This document shows, one piece after another, positions 53,725-62,835 of a DNA stretch of 64,000 nt; within the stretch, counting starts at the first letter, position 1; each line of letters opens with the position of its first letter. Source of the stretch: Candidatus Sumerlaeota bacterium. GTDB lineage: Bacteria > Sumerlaeota > Sumerlaeia > Sumerlaeales > Sumerlaeaceae. Under the pieces are notes generated by a model, which ran no database searches, was not told the DNA's origin, and was given only the letters and a program-made list of their open reading frames with translations. Both the position numbers and the translations under genes were made by a program. The DNA lies in assembly GCA_012513815.1 (NCBI GenBank), contig JAAZBM010000010.1, positions 20,708 through 84,707 on the forward strand, given 5' to 3'.

Positions 53725-54657
53725 TTACAATTCGTAAAAGTCAATCTTACGCTTCTGAGGAACCGGTGTCGGCTGATAGACCGGTTGCGGCTGATAAACA
53801 GGAGCGCTCGGGATTTGGCGAGAAGAAGACGGCGAAGAACTGGCGCTCGCGTCTCTATTACTACTCGACGACGAGGAACGCTCCGGCTTTGGCGTAGATT
53901 TCGCCTTGGAGCTCGAGGACGAATTTGACGATTTCTTGCTTGACGAAGAACTGCTGCTACGCGTCGAAGATTTGGACGACGAATCGCTGTCATCGCTGCT
54001 CTTCTTGCTAACACTCTTGGAAGAGGAACTGCTCGTGCTAACGCTCTTCTCCGAGGACGCCGACGACGGCTTACTCTTGGAAGACGAGACATCGCTACTA
54101 CCGGACGACGCCACCGGCTTCTTCGCGGCAGGCTTGGCTTCTTCGACAAAATCATCAACCAACTCAATCGTCTGCTTCTCACCGGTGGCAGGCGCGGCCG
54201 AAGCTGCCGACGGCGCTGTGCCTGGCTGTGGCAAACCGCTCGTGATTGTCGAAGGCTCTTCGGCAGGCGCTGCCGCAACCGGAGCGGCATCAGCAGTCGC
54301 CGGAGCGGCCGCCGCTGGTTGCGCCGGAGTAATACCGGCTTGCGACGCGGCTTCCTTTGCGGCGGCAAGGGCGCGTTCATGTTGCGACGCCTTCAGATTC
54401 GCCGCCTCCGCAAGCGACTTGGCCGTCTGCAATTCGGCGGACAAACTCTTCACTTGCAAATCAAGACGTGTCTTTTCTTTCTTCAGAGCTTGCACTTCGG
54501 TTGACAACGGAGAAACGCTTCCGCGGGCTTTGGTGGCCTGCGATTTGTAGAACAACGCGAAGCTGCCAAACGAGATAAGCAGGACAATGAATATCATGTC
54601 CACAAGAGCATGCAGTGCGCCACCGCGACAGGAACTAATACTGATATTTTTCATCAT
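53725..54657 (-). CDS. Serine-rich single-span membrane protein
   Basis: About 310 residues from the ATG at 54657. One membrane span (about residues 14-36, LVDMIFIVLLISFGSFALF) is followed by a coiled coil (TEVQALKKEKTRLDLQVKSL), an Ala/Pro-rich linker and about 110 residues of Ser/Lys/Asp runs, ending in a Pro/Gln/Tyr-rich tail with YQPQPVYQPTPVPQKR. The low-complexity part is disordered in all likelihood. I recognise no family. A role as an envelope spacer or scaffold is a guess. AAGG precedes the start. Confidence 0.75.
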   Translation of the reverse strand: MMKNISISSCRGGALHALVDMIFIVLLISFGSFALFYKSQATKARGSVSPLSTEVQALKKEKTRLDLQVKSLSAELQTAKSLAEAANLKASQHERALAAAKEAASQAGITPAQPAAAAPATADAAPVAAAPAEEPSTITSGLPQPGTAPSAASAAPATGEKQTIELVDDFVEEAKPAAKKPVASSGSSDVSSSKSKPSSASSEKSVSTSSSSSKSVSKKSSDDSDSSSKSSTRSSSSSSSKKSSNSSSSSKAKSTPKPERSSSSSSNRDASASSSPSSSRQIPSAPVYQPQPVYQPTPVPQKRKIDFYEL

Positions 54658-54695
54658 AAACGCCTTCTTTCTACTAAAAACCATACCAAGACCAA

Positions 54696-56090
54696 CTAAA
54701 AGGCACCGCGTCCAAACAGAACCGCCGGAATGGTTCTGATGAGAATTACAATGTCAAACAGGAGTCCTTGATTCTTTATATAATAAAAATCATATTCGAT
54801 ATTAAGCGCCAGCGGCAGATTCTTGCGGCCGACAATTTGCCACAAACCGGTGATACCGGGCTTGACATCAAGGCGGTGGCGCTCCCAGTCCTCATACTTC
54901 TCGACGATGAACGGCATCTCGGGTCGAGGCCCCACCATACTCATCTCGCCACGCAGAACATTCAGCAATTGCGGGAACTCATCCAAGCTCAGCTTGCGCA
55001 TCCACCGACCACACCGCGTGATGCGGTTGTCGTCCTCCGCTGTCGGTGCGACGGCGTAAGGGTCGGCGTCAACGCGCATCGTGCGCAACTTGTACATATT
55101 GAACAGCTGCCCCTTATACCCCACTCGTTGCTGGCGGAAGAAGACCGGCCCCGGTGAATCAAGCTTGATGATAATCGCGAGTATCAATAGCACGGGCGCG
55201 GTCAGCAGCAACAGTGTCAGCGACAGCACAATATCACCGGCGCGTTTGACGCCGATGGACAACGGATGCAGCCGGTCATTGCGCAATTGCACCACCGGCA
55301 TCTCGTCAATCTCATCAACTTTCACGCGGTCATTGATGACGCCAAACATCGTTGACGCGATCTTGAACTCAACATCAAGCTCATCGCAGCGGACAATCAA
55401 GTCCATCAGGCGATCCTGTTCCAGTTGCGGAGCGGCCACAAAGATGACGTCAATTTCCTCGCGTTTGACGATATCGACAATGGACTCGGTCGTCCCGAAG
55501 ACGGGAAACCCGGCCAACGTCGAAACTCGGCGGCGCTTGTAGGGGTCAATGAATCCGGCGAGCCGATAGCCTGACAACGGATTGGTGACAATGCGGTCGG
55601 CGACCCGACGCGCCGTCCGGGACAAACCGATAATCGCCACATTGAGCAAACCGGTTCCGCGCCGCGCCAGACGCTTTTTCCATTTCCGCAAAAGGGAACG
55701 GCAAATCGCCAGATAGAGAAAATACAGTACGGGCGTGGCAAGCAGAATGAACCGCCCCAAATCGAAGGACTTCAGGATATAGGCCAACGCCAGACTGAGC
55801 ACCGTGCCAAGCATCACTGTCTTGAGGACGGCCGCGGCGGTCGCGATGGACGTCCGCTTTGGCTCGTAATCGTACAACCCATAATACCACGAGCAACTCA
55901 GCCACAGCGGCAAGTAGAGCGCCAACGCGGCAACATAGACATGCATATCGTTGATGGGGCGAACGAGAATGCCCCACGAGGCCAAGGCGTCGCGCAACCA
56001 GTAACTGCAAAACCATACCGCCATATACATTACGGCATCAAGGATAACCAGTAGAACGGTCAAGATTTTGCTGTGTAAAAATCGCTTCAT
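54696..56090 (-). CDS. Undecaprenyl-phosphate sugar phosphotransferase (WcaJ-like)
   Basis: About 464 residues from the ATG at 56090, with AGGA upstream. Four to five N-terminal spans lead to a CoA-binding-like Rossmann domain (VAIIGLSRTARRVADRIV; GFPVFGTTESIVDIVKRE). The C-terminal bacterial sugar transferase domain has KRAGDIVLSLTLLLLTAPVL, DSPGPVFFRQQRVGYKG, LRTMRVDADP, LSLDEFPQLLNVLRGEMSMV and GPRPEMP. It starts exopolysaccharide repeat-unit synthesis by moving a sugar phosphate to undecaprenyl phosphate. G+C is visibly higher than in the flanking genes. Confidence 0.92.
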   Translation of the reverse strand: MKRFLHSKILTVLLVILDAVMYMAVWFCSYWLRDALASWGILVRPINDMHVYVAALALYLPLWLSCSWYYGLYDYEPKRTSIATAAAVLKTVMLGTVLSLALAYILKSFDLGRFILLATPVLYFLYLAICRSLLRKWKKRLARRGTGLLNVAIIGLSRTARRVADRIVTNPLSGYRLAGFIDPYKRRRVSTLAGFPVFGTTESIVDIVKREEIDVIFVAAPQLEQDRLMDLIVRCDELDVEFKIASTMFGVINDRVKVDEIDEMPVVQLRNDRLHPLSIGVKRAGDIVLSLTLLLLTAPVLLILAIIIKLDSPGPVFFRQQRVGYKGQLFNMYKLRTMRVDADPYAVAPTAEDDNRITRCGRWMRKLSLDEFPQLLNVLRGEMSMVGPRPEMPFIVEKYEDWERHRLDVKPGITGLWQIVGRKNLPLALNIEYDFYYIKNQGLLFDIVILIRTIPAVLFGRGAF

Positions 56091-56146
56091 GTGTCCTAAC
56101 CTATTTATATACAAATTCGCGAATCAAATGCTCGGAATTCGCGAGG

Positions 56147-58189
56147 CTATTTCACGGCCCAACAACCCGCGCGGACATTGGTCATGGTGGTTAGGTTCTC
56201 CTGCCACGACAGCGGAAGGGTTCCCGGCGTTGCGACAACGTGCGTGATGCCGCGCCCTTTGAGGTACGCGCGGACGCCCGCTCCATCGGTGATTTCGCGG
56301 TCGGCAAGCAGTTTGACATAGGACAAATCATCGTCGCACCAGTAGTATTTGCGTTCCAAGTAGAAGGGGAAGTTCCCGTCAGCCACCAAAACGGTCGCGT
56401 CGTCGGCGAGTGTGGCATTCAGCTCGCGAAACAGGTCGATGCGGGGACCGGTGTAGGTGCAGGCACGAAGGTATGCCAAGGAGTCGGCCTCGGACAGTAT
56501 CGGCCGCCATTGCCAATGGTTCGCGGGCATCATCCCCCAAGTAATTTGGCGTTTGACGGCATTGCCCGCGAAGAGCGCGACCAACAGGAGCAGAAAGGTC
56601 AGGCGTATCCGGCGTGTGAATCGCGCGGAGTCTTCGACTCGGGTCAGTAGGAAGCCGCCGCCGACAAAGATGACGGACAGTGTCTGCCCAAACTGCCGCA
56701 CCAGTTCAGCTTCGCCGCGGAGCCAACACAGGACGAACCATTGCGCCAGACCAACAACGCTCAGGGCGGCGGCCACGGGCAAGCGGCGAGCGTATATCAA
56801 CAGCGCGAGCGCGATGACTAAGGTGAAGACGACTTGCGGACTGGCGCTGTTGAGGAACACGGAGAAGTGTCGCGGGAGGTTGCTCAGCATCGCCTGTAGT
56901 CCCGTGAGTGTCGGCGTGTAGACATCGTTGATTTCCGTGAAGCGCGTGGCTAGCATCTCCCAACCCGGGCGCAGCGGAATCAGGCCGCGCGCGATAGGAT
57001 AAATCGGGTTGCCGCAACCGATGAAGGTGTTGCGCAGGAGCAAGATGATGCAGGGTATACCCATCCAACCGCAGCAGTATATGGCCATGCGCCATGGCAA
57101 GGCGGGCAGTCCGCGCCGCCGGAATAGCGCCGCGCCAACCAGTAGGAACCATGAGGGAATGGCCCAACCGAGCGCCGATAGTTTGGTGGCGACCGCGAAG
57201 CCTAAGAGCAGACCAATCGCGGCCATGCGATCCATCCCGAAGGGGTCGGGCGCCACGTCGCTGTTGCCGCCGAGGGGCTGAACGCGTAATCCGTCTGAGG
57301 CCGGGCGGCCGTATAGCTCATCGATGGTGAGTAGCAGACCGGCGGTCATGAACATCATTACCATGAGGTCGTTCGAGGTGTGCATCGGGACGAACCACGA
57401 GGTGGTCGTCAGCGCTGTGGCGGCGAGGAAGACCGCCCATGCGGAAGCGCGACGCCCAAACCACTCGTAGGCGAAGACGCCTGTCAGGCTGATTCCCAAA
57501 GCGCCGAAGAACCATTGCGCCATTGTGCAGTTGGTCGAGTCGGTGGATAAGCTCAGGAGGAAGGCGTAGAAGGCGCTGTCGAGTAGCGCGTAGTTGCTCG
57601 GGTAAACTTCCATCCATGTTTCGAGGGTGTTGTGGAAGACCCAAGCGCGGGCGACGGATAGGTGGTACCATTGCGAGTCTTGCTGGCTGTCGGGCGCCAG
57701 TGCCCCAAGTAGCATGTAGAGTAGCAGGATGGCGGTGACGGCGAACAGGCTGTAGTGAAGCCATGACCATCGGTCGGAGGGGACTACGCGCCGCCGTACC
57801 GCGCGTATGGATTGACTCCGGCGTTTGTGGCGTATGTGGCGCCGCATGAAGCGTAGGTCCGCGACCATGCGGATGGGGTGGTCGGCGCCGCGTATCGTCG
57901 CGAGGAGGTAGAGGACGCCGGAGGCAAAGGATGCCGCGGCCAGTGGCAGGATGAATTGTAGTGTCAAGAGGTGGCAATAGCCCAGTACGGCGGTCAGGGA
58001 GCCGAGTATGCCAATGCCGAGTATCGCCGAATATAGGATGGCTGTCAAGGTGTGACTGCGTAGCAGTGTCACCCGTGGCCACCAACAGCCGGCGCCAACG
58101 CAGGTGACGATGATTAGCCCAAGCCGTAGTAGTGCCCACGGAACCAGCGAAAGTGATGTAAGCCATGCGGGGTCGTTGTTTGAGAACAT
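56147..58189 (-). CDS. Multispan GT-C-like glycosyltransferase
   Basis: 680 residues with roughly 13 membrane spans and a C-terminal soluble part of about 90 residues. The first long loop has DSQQDSQWYHLSVARAWVF, which resembles the Asp-containing loop of GT39/ArnT-like enzymes that use polyprenyl-linked sugars. YPSNYALLDSAFYAF follows. The end, ATVLVADGNFPFYLERKYYW and RGITHVVATPG, is a common tail of this family. It probably glycosylates an envelope polymer or protein at the periplasmic face. Its G+C is visibly higher than the window average. Adjacent to the sugar phosphotransferase gene, 56 bases upstream of its start. Confidence 0.78.
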   Translation of the reverse strand: MFSNNDPAWLTSLSLVPWALLRLGLIIVTCVGAGCWWPRVTLLRSHTLTAILYSAILGIGILGSLTAVLGYCHLLTLQFILPLAAASFASGVLYLLATIRGADHPIRMVADLRFMRRHIRHKRRSQSIRAVRRRVVPSDRWSWLHYSLFAVTAILLLYMLLGALAPDSQQDSQWYHLSVARAWVFHNTLETWMEVYPSNYALLDSAFYAFLLSLSTDSTNCTMAQWFFGALGISLTGVFAYEWFGRRASAWAVFLAATALTTTSWFVPMHTSNDLMVMMFMTAGLLLTIDELYGRPASDGLRVQPLGGNSDVAPDPFGMDRMAAIGLLLGFAVATKLSALGWAIPSWFLLVGAALFRRRGLPALPWRMAIYCCGWMGIPCIILLLRNTFIGCGNPIYPIARGLIPLRPGWEMLATRFTEINDVYTPTLTGLQAMLSNLPRHFSVFLNSASPQVVFTLVIALALLIYARRLPVAAALSVVGLAQWFVLCWLRGEAELVRQFGQTLSVIFVGGGFLLTRVEDSARFTRRIRLTFLLLLVALFAGNAVKRQITWGMMPANHWQWRPILSEADSLAYLRACTYTGPRIDLFRELNATLADDATVLVADGNFPFYLERKYYWCDDDLSYVKLLADREITDGAGVRAYLKGRGITHVVATPGTLPLSWQENLTTMTNVRAGCWAVK

Positions 58190-58216
58190 TTCATGGTTAA
58201 ATACAACTTTGTGATA

Positions 58217-58477
58217 GAGTTGAGAGTTAAGAGTTAAGAGTGGAGTGGTGGACTAAAAGCTATTTAATTTTAAGATTATTGGGCCATAGGCCCAATAGGG
58301 CAACTGGGGCCAATAGGGCCAATAGGGCCAATAAGGCGAATAAGCCTGATGGGGCGAATGGGCCGAATAGGCCAACTGGGCGAATAAGCCGAATAGGCGA
58401 ATCAGCGAATCAGCCTAATGGGATTTTTAGTTATAGTTTTTTAGTCCTCTTTAATCTTAACTCTTAACTCTCAACTC
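58217..58477. repeat. Minisatellite element, copy A
   Basis: The element begins and ends with a perfect 22-base inverted repeat (58217-58238 with 58456-58477) made of GAGTTAA-like units. Inside lie a 40-base A+T-rich leader from 58241 (GGAGTGGTGGACTAAAAGC then TATTTAATTTTAAG) and a run of 9-base units of the GGGCCAATA/GGGCGAATA type, about 15 copies with single-base changes. The right arm includes the stop codon of the helicase gene that ends at 58464. Copy B at 63587-63800 shares the leader and the first units. Confidence 0.85.
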
Positions 58478-61307
58478 TTAACTCTGATTGAAGGTGTTTG
58501 TCTTGAAAGGCATTTGGGTATATGAATCGCTCGGTGCTTTTCTTGAATGCAACTTTGAAGTTTGTCCCTTTGTTTGTGATGCTTACGATTTTGCCTTTTC
58601 CGTGTTTCTTGTGCATGACGAACATCCCGACTTCTATCTCGGGCACGGAGGACTTCCGCTCCTCAGGTTTCCGCGCGGGCAATGTCGCGCGCGACTTTGG
58701 CAGATATTCTTCTTCCGGCTCGTTGACGGTTTCCGTTTTTTTTGTTTTGCCCGGCTGATTATAGAATTCCCGCTCATAATCCTCACGCCTAATGCTCGTA
58801 TCCCATCCGCCAACGGTCTCGTCCTTACTGTGCCGATCAATACCGGTATAGGATAGGCTCGCGTCTTCGTAGCGTTTGAATTTGAAAATGGCGTCATTCA
58901 TCAGATTGGAATTGAATACGTTAATGGAACACAACAGTTCAAAGTCCTTCACGTCAAGCCCTGTGACTTTCTTGAACAATTCCGGCTCAAGCTGTGTGAT
59001 AACATCCTTCAAAGACCGTTCACGGTAATCGGTCAGATACATGAACACGGGTATTCTCGTCGCAAACTTGATTAACTTTTCCTGTATCTGCTTGCGCATG
59101 GCCTTGTATTCTTTTTCCTCGGCGCTGAGTTCCTTTTTCTCCTCTGCCGTCAACTTTTTGTCGCTTTCTTTTTTGGCTTTCTTGACTTTTTCCGATTTGT
59201 TGATAATGGTCGCGATATCCGAATTCAGACTGCGGAAGCCCTCGATATGCATCAAAGCCGCAAGCGCTTCTTTGTTGTCCATGAGACGTTTGAGCGTTTC
59301 ATTATCTACATTGACAAGTAGCGCGGATTCCCAACGCTTGGCAAGTAGCGTGGCGGAAGTCCCGGCCATTGCAATGTCCAACACATCCTGCGCGTTTATC
59401 TGGCGCATTGAGCTGCCATCGAAAGCCAAGACGGGTAGGAAACTGATAAATTCAGCAACCTTCTTTTCGGGATTACTCTCTTTCAAATCGAGTTGGCGAC
59501 TATAATCCGAAATCTGTTGCAGGGCGCGGTCGAGCGCAAAGTCGAAAACATAACACTCGTGCTTCAAGATAACGCGTTCCCCGTCATCGTCTTTGATTTC
59601 CCATGGTGACTGCACCCGAAACGCCGCTTGGAAATAGGTCTCCGGACTTTTCAAATTACGGAGCATGAAAATGCCTGTCCACGGACGTATGGTCACGCCT
59701 GTGGTCAACTTGCCGCAAGAGAGTGTAATGGTCTTTGTGGCAATAGGGTCACGCATTTTCTTGAACATGCGATTAAGAGCTTCAAGCCCAATTCCCGCTT
59801 TTGTGCCCGCGCAAACGATAATCTCATAGTCGTGGAAGAAACTATTCTGACTCTGGGCGAGAAGATTCGCCATCGCCTCACAGGAGGCAATATTCGGCAG
59901 GAACCACATGGTATGCGACAGCAAGTTCAAAAGTCGCACATCGGAGTACGGCATAGGCGGACGCTTGTTCTGTCCGAGTTTCAGGTCATCTTTACTGGAA
60001 GGAAGATGAGACCCACGAATGAGATTGAGCCACTTCTGCACTTCGTCCTCGTAGACAAAGCGAGCCTTTTTGCCCGTTCCGTCGGCGGAGAAGAACACAT
60101 TCAAATCGAACTCGTCAAACTCGCCTTTTTGGGCTATCTGACAGATTGCATCCGGAATGCGGTAAGTCATCAAAATCATACGCGGCAATGACAGATAAGG
60201 ATTGTTCGCGTCCGAGCCTCGCCAATTCTCCTTTTCCCGTTGCTCGTCGGAATACGTCCAGTTGAAAATCTGATCTTCGATGAACTCGCCGGAGTTGAGC
60301 GCGCGGAACGGCGTGCCGGAGAGATACAAATAGTAGTTTGTGGTGATGGGCAAATCGTTTTCATCAAGCGCGTTGCCCCCCTCTTCCAGTTTGTACTTTT
60401 CCGGGTCAAAGTCCACACTATCTTCTTCGTCCGGATTGTCAAACAGTTTCTTCGCGTTCTCGCGCCATGCGCCAAAGTGATATTCGTCGAAAATGACCAA
60501 GTCCCAGTTGTTGGTATGAATGAATTCATTCTTCGGCTTAATGCCGCCTTTATCATTTGTTCCCAGCAAATCTTGGAACGAACCGAAAACGATGATGGGG
60601 CGGGACTTGTCCGCTTTCTCAAACTGTTGGTCAATGTTGATGCTGTCGGTGTGAGCGTCCTTGTTGGAGATAAACTGCCATCCCTCGAAATCCACATGAG
60701 TCATCAAATCTTCGTTCCACGCGGATTCCACGGCGGGCTTGAAGGTCAGCACCAGAACGCGCTTTAAGCCCATCTCTTTTGCGAGTTGATAAGCGGCGAA
60801 TGTCTTGCCGAAACGCATCTTGGCATTCCACAGGAATTTGGGTGCGCGCTTGGGGTCATCCTTTTTGAGAGAGAGAAAATAATCTCTCGTCCGTTTGACC
60901 GCGCGCTGCTGCTCCTTGCGCATTTTGAACGTCTGCGTTCGGTTGCCGACCAGTCGAACCCCTGTGCGCAGTTCCTCGATGGCGGCACGAACATCCTCTT
61001 CCGTACACTTAAACCATTCGTTACGGTCATCGCCCTCATGAAGTTGGGGGAATCCATTGCGTCGCAAAATCGCGTGTACCTGATGGTCAGAAAAACACGT
61101 TCCATCCGAACGCATGGCGGATTCTTTCAATAGGACTTTTGATTTCATGCCGCTTGTATGTGTCTGCTCGGCGATGCGCTTTTTTACATCTCGTTCGGTG
61201 TAACCCACTTTGATGTAGTCCTTGTGAGAAGCAACATTGGGAAACGTATAGGCATAGATAACCGGGGTAATAGCCGGGCGCGGGGCGAAAAGGTCAGTCG
61301 ACATCAT
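58464..61307 (-). CDS. GIY-YIG-like nuclease - helicase - Tudor-like fusion (restriction subunit)
   Basis: About 947 residues; I choose the ATG at 61307, with GGAGG five bases upstream, over the GTG at 61313. Residues 15-115 look like a T5orf172/GIY-YIG domain (YAYTFPNVASHKDYIKVGYT, then ERDVKKRIAEQT). A superfamily 2 helicase follows: FLWNAKMRFGKT (Walker A-like, about 160-170), VIFDEYHF (motif II) and YLSGTPFRAL (motif III). A long unique region leads to a C-terminal Tudor-like fold, VGMFVMHKKHGKGKIVSI, as in UvrD-type tails. It overlaps the methyltransferase gene by 14 bases. DNA cleavage plus translocation is inferred. The last residues (SELRVES) are encoded by repeat DNA. Confidence 0.85.
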   Translation of the reverse strand: MMSTDLFAPRPAITPVIYAYTFPNVASHKDYIKVGYTERDVKKRIAEQTHTSGMKSKVLLKESAMRSDGTCFSDHQVHAILRRNGFPQLHEGDDRNEWFKCTEEDVRAAIEELRTGVRLVGNRTQTFKMRKEQQRAVKRTRDYFLSLKKDDPKRAPKFLWNAKMRFGKTFAAYQLAKEMGLKRVLVLTFKPAVESAWNEDLMTHVDFEGWQFISNKDAHTDSINIDQQFEKADKSRPIIVFGSFQDLLGTNDKGGIKPKNEFIHTNNWDLVIFDEYHFGAWRENAKKLFDNPDEEDSVDFDPEKYKLEEGGNALDENDLPITTNYYLYLSGTPFRALNSGEFIEDQIFNWTYSDEQREKENWRGSDANNPYLSLPRMILMTYRIPDAICQIAQKGEFDEFDLNVFFSADGTGKKARFVYEDEVQKWLNLIRGSHLPSSKDDLKLGQNKRPPMPYSDVRLLNLLSHTMWFLPNIASCEAMANLLAQSQNSFFHDYEIIVCAGTKAGIGLEALNRMFKKMRDPIATKTITLSCGKLTTGVTIRPWTGIFMLRNLKSPETYFQAAFRVQSPWEIKDDDGERVILKHECYVFDFALDRALQQISDYSRQLDLKESNPEKKVAEFISFLPVLAFDGSSMRQINAQDVLDIAMAGTSATLLAKRWESALLVNVDNETLKRLMDNKEALAALMHIEGFRSLNSDIATIINKSEKVKKAKKESDKKLTAEEKKELSAEEKEYKAMRKQIQEKLIKFATRIPVFMYLTDYRERSLKDVITQLEPELFKKVTGLDVKDFELLCSINVFNSNLMNDAIFKFKRYEDASLSYTGIDRHSKDETVGGWDTSIRREDYEREFYNQPGKTKKTETVNEPEEEYLPKSRATLPARKPEERKSSVPEIEVGMFVMHKKHGKGKIVSITNKGTNFKVAFKKSTERFIYPNAFQDKHLQSELRVES

Positions 61308-62835
61308 CGTCACCTCCGTCTAAATCCATCGGCCGAATCATGGAATCAATGAAGGCAATTTCCTCTTCGGTTAAATCATACTTTGCATAAAGTTCTTCGT
61401 CCGTCCATGGTTTAGAAAAATCTTGAACCGGAACAAAGGAGAAGGAGTTTTTAGATATGTGCTGTGTTGAAGTTCTTTGCGCTACCAGAAAGCGAACAAA
61501 AGATGTTCTTAAGTAGTTATAAAGATTATTTGCTTCGTCTTCGGTTTCAAAACAGTCAATCACCAGATACGTTTCTGTACAAACATTTTTTGGAGGCAAT
61601 ACTTCCATAGTTGAGAAAATTTTTCGTCTACCATCTTTGTCAGCACGTCCTGCATGATCATATGTCAGATATGACATTATTACTTTCCATTTATCGATCC
61701 AATCAGTATTGCTTGTTACATCAGATCTAAGAAAAGGACCTTTGCCTCCATTATACCGAAGTGTAATATCTCCATTACTATATGGTTTTACATATGTACG
61801 TAATCCAAAAGGCTTTTGTGAACTGGCTCTAGAACTATAAAATTCTTTTTCCAAATGTTGCACCTTTTCGATAACAGATATTGCTTCACTATCACGAATA
61901 AAAACATCATATTTATTAAGAGATCGCATTGTAGATGTCGTTTTGTTATTGTGAACATTAACAACTTCACAATCGCCCTCAGAATCCCGATTCCACAGAA
62001 AATAACAGATACCCCCTGCAATATCAACGCCCGGGAAGCAGTCATTTGAATCTGTAAAATCATACAGGATTCTCAAACGTTTATCATTTAACATTTCTTC
62101 CCTAAAACTCTCTAACCCGCGTCCTCCAGAATACCACCTAGCCGGAACAACCATAGAAAGATAACGTGGCATTAACTTCTTTGCTTGCCTAATAAACATC
62201 TGATATATCGGAGTCGCACTTGCTTTTTGCCCCCCATCGCTCAACTGATATGGCGGATTGCTTATTATCACATCGAATTTCATTTTGAAAATCTCCTCCG
62301 GGTTCAGTGTGTGTATCCATTCGTAGGCATGGGCTTCGAGTGTTGAACCTCTCTCGTCTCCACCAAGAATCGTCTCTTGGGATATGCCGCAGTATTTACA
62401 TCTGCCATTTTCCCAACTATGGTTGACATTGCGGAATCGTATGTTTCCCTCGGCGTTGCGGAATCGCGTCACAGAATACTTTTTGTTCGGATACTTTGAG
62501 CAGTAGACCCCACGCCGGGAAAGTAGGCCTGTCATCTCTGTGATGGCGATTCCGAACAACTGTTTCTGAAAGATATGGTCAACGCGCTCCTGTAAATCCG
62601 GTATCTTTTTCTCCAACCCGTGAATCAACCTTTTGGCAATTTCGCGGAGGAAAACACCCGTTTTGCATGCGGGGTCAAGAAATGTTGTGTCGGGATTGCG
62701 GAACAGTTTCTGCGGCAACATATCGAGCATCTGATTCACAATTGCGGGCGGCGTGAATACCTCGTCGTTTGAGAGATTCGCCAAGCATGACAAAACATCG
62801 GGATTGTGTTCCGATGTGATCGTATCATCAGCCAT
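61294..62835 (-). CDS. Eco57I-like adenine DNA methyltransferase
   Basis: 513 residues, with AGGAGG upstream of the ATG. NDEVFTPPAIVNQMLDML precedes motif I FLDPACKTGVFLREI (about 52-65), and motif IV is SNPPYQLSDGG (about 192-202), the N6-adenine signature. CSKYP and CKYCG in between may form a small zinc site. The last 300 residues should hold the target recognition domain and are visibly A+T-richer than the rest (about 61600-62260). It overlaps the 224-residue upstream gene by eight bases and the helicase gene by 14. It should protect sites from the helicase-nuclease. Confidence 0.88.
   Translation of the reverse strand: MADDTITSEHNPDVLSCLANLSNDEVFTPPAIVNQMLDMLPQKLFRNPDTTFLDPACKTGVFLREIAKRLIHGLEKKIPDLQERVDHIFQKQLFGIAITEMTGLLSRRGVYCSKYPNKKYSVTRFRNAEGNIRFRNVNHSWENGRCKYCGISQETILGGDERGSTLEAHAYEWIHTLNPEEIFKMKFDVIISNPPYQLSDGGQKASATPIYQMFIRQAKKLMPRYLSMVVPARWYSGGRGLESFREEMLNDKRLRILYDFTDSNDCFPGVDIAGGICYFLWNRDSEGDCEVVNVHNNKTTSTMRSLNKYDVFIRDSEAISVIEKVQHLEKEFYSSRASSQKPFGLRTYVKPYSNGDITLRYNGGKGPFLRSDVTSNTDWIDKWKVIMSYLTYDHAGRADKDGRRKIFSTMEVLPPKNVCTETYLVIDCFETEDEANNLYNYLRTSFVRFLVAQRTSTQHISKNSFSFVPVQDFSKPWTDEELYAKYDLTEEEIAFIDSMIRPMDLDGGDDDVD

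Noticed and set aside
53661..54550. Open frames on both strands overlapping the serine-rich gene, one Arg-rich and one Leu/Ala-rich
   Set aside because: They mirror the low-complexity Ser and Ala codons of the real gene and have no ribosome binding site or leader.
58240..58467. A 75-codon frame reading RANRANKANKPDG in repeat copy A, with a similar one in copy B
   Set aside because: It is the translation of the 9-base minisatellite units; no start signal and no reason to be a protein.
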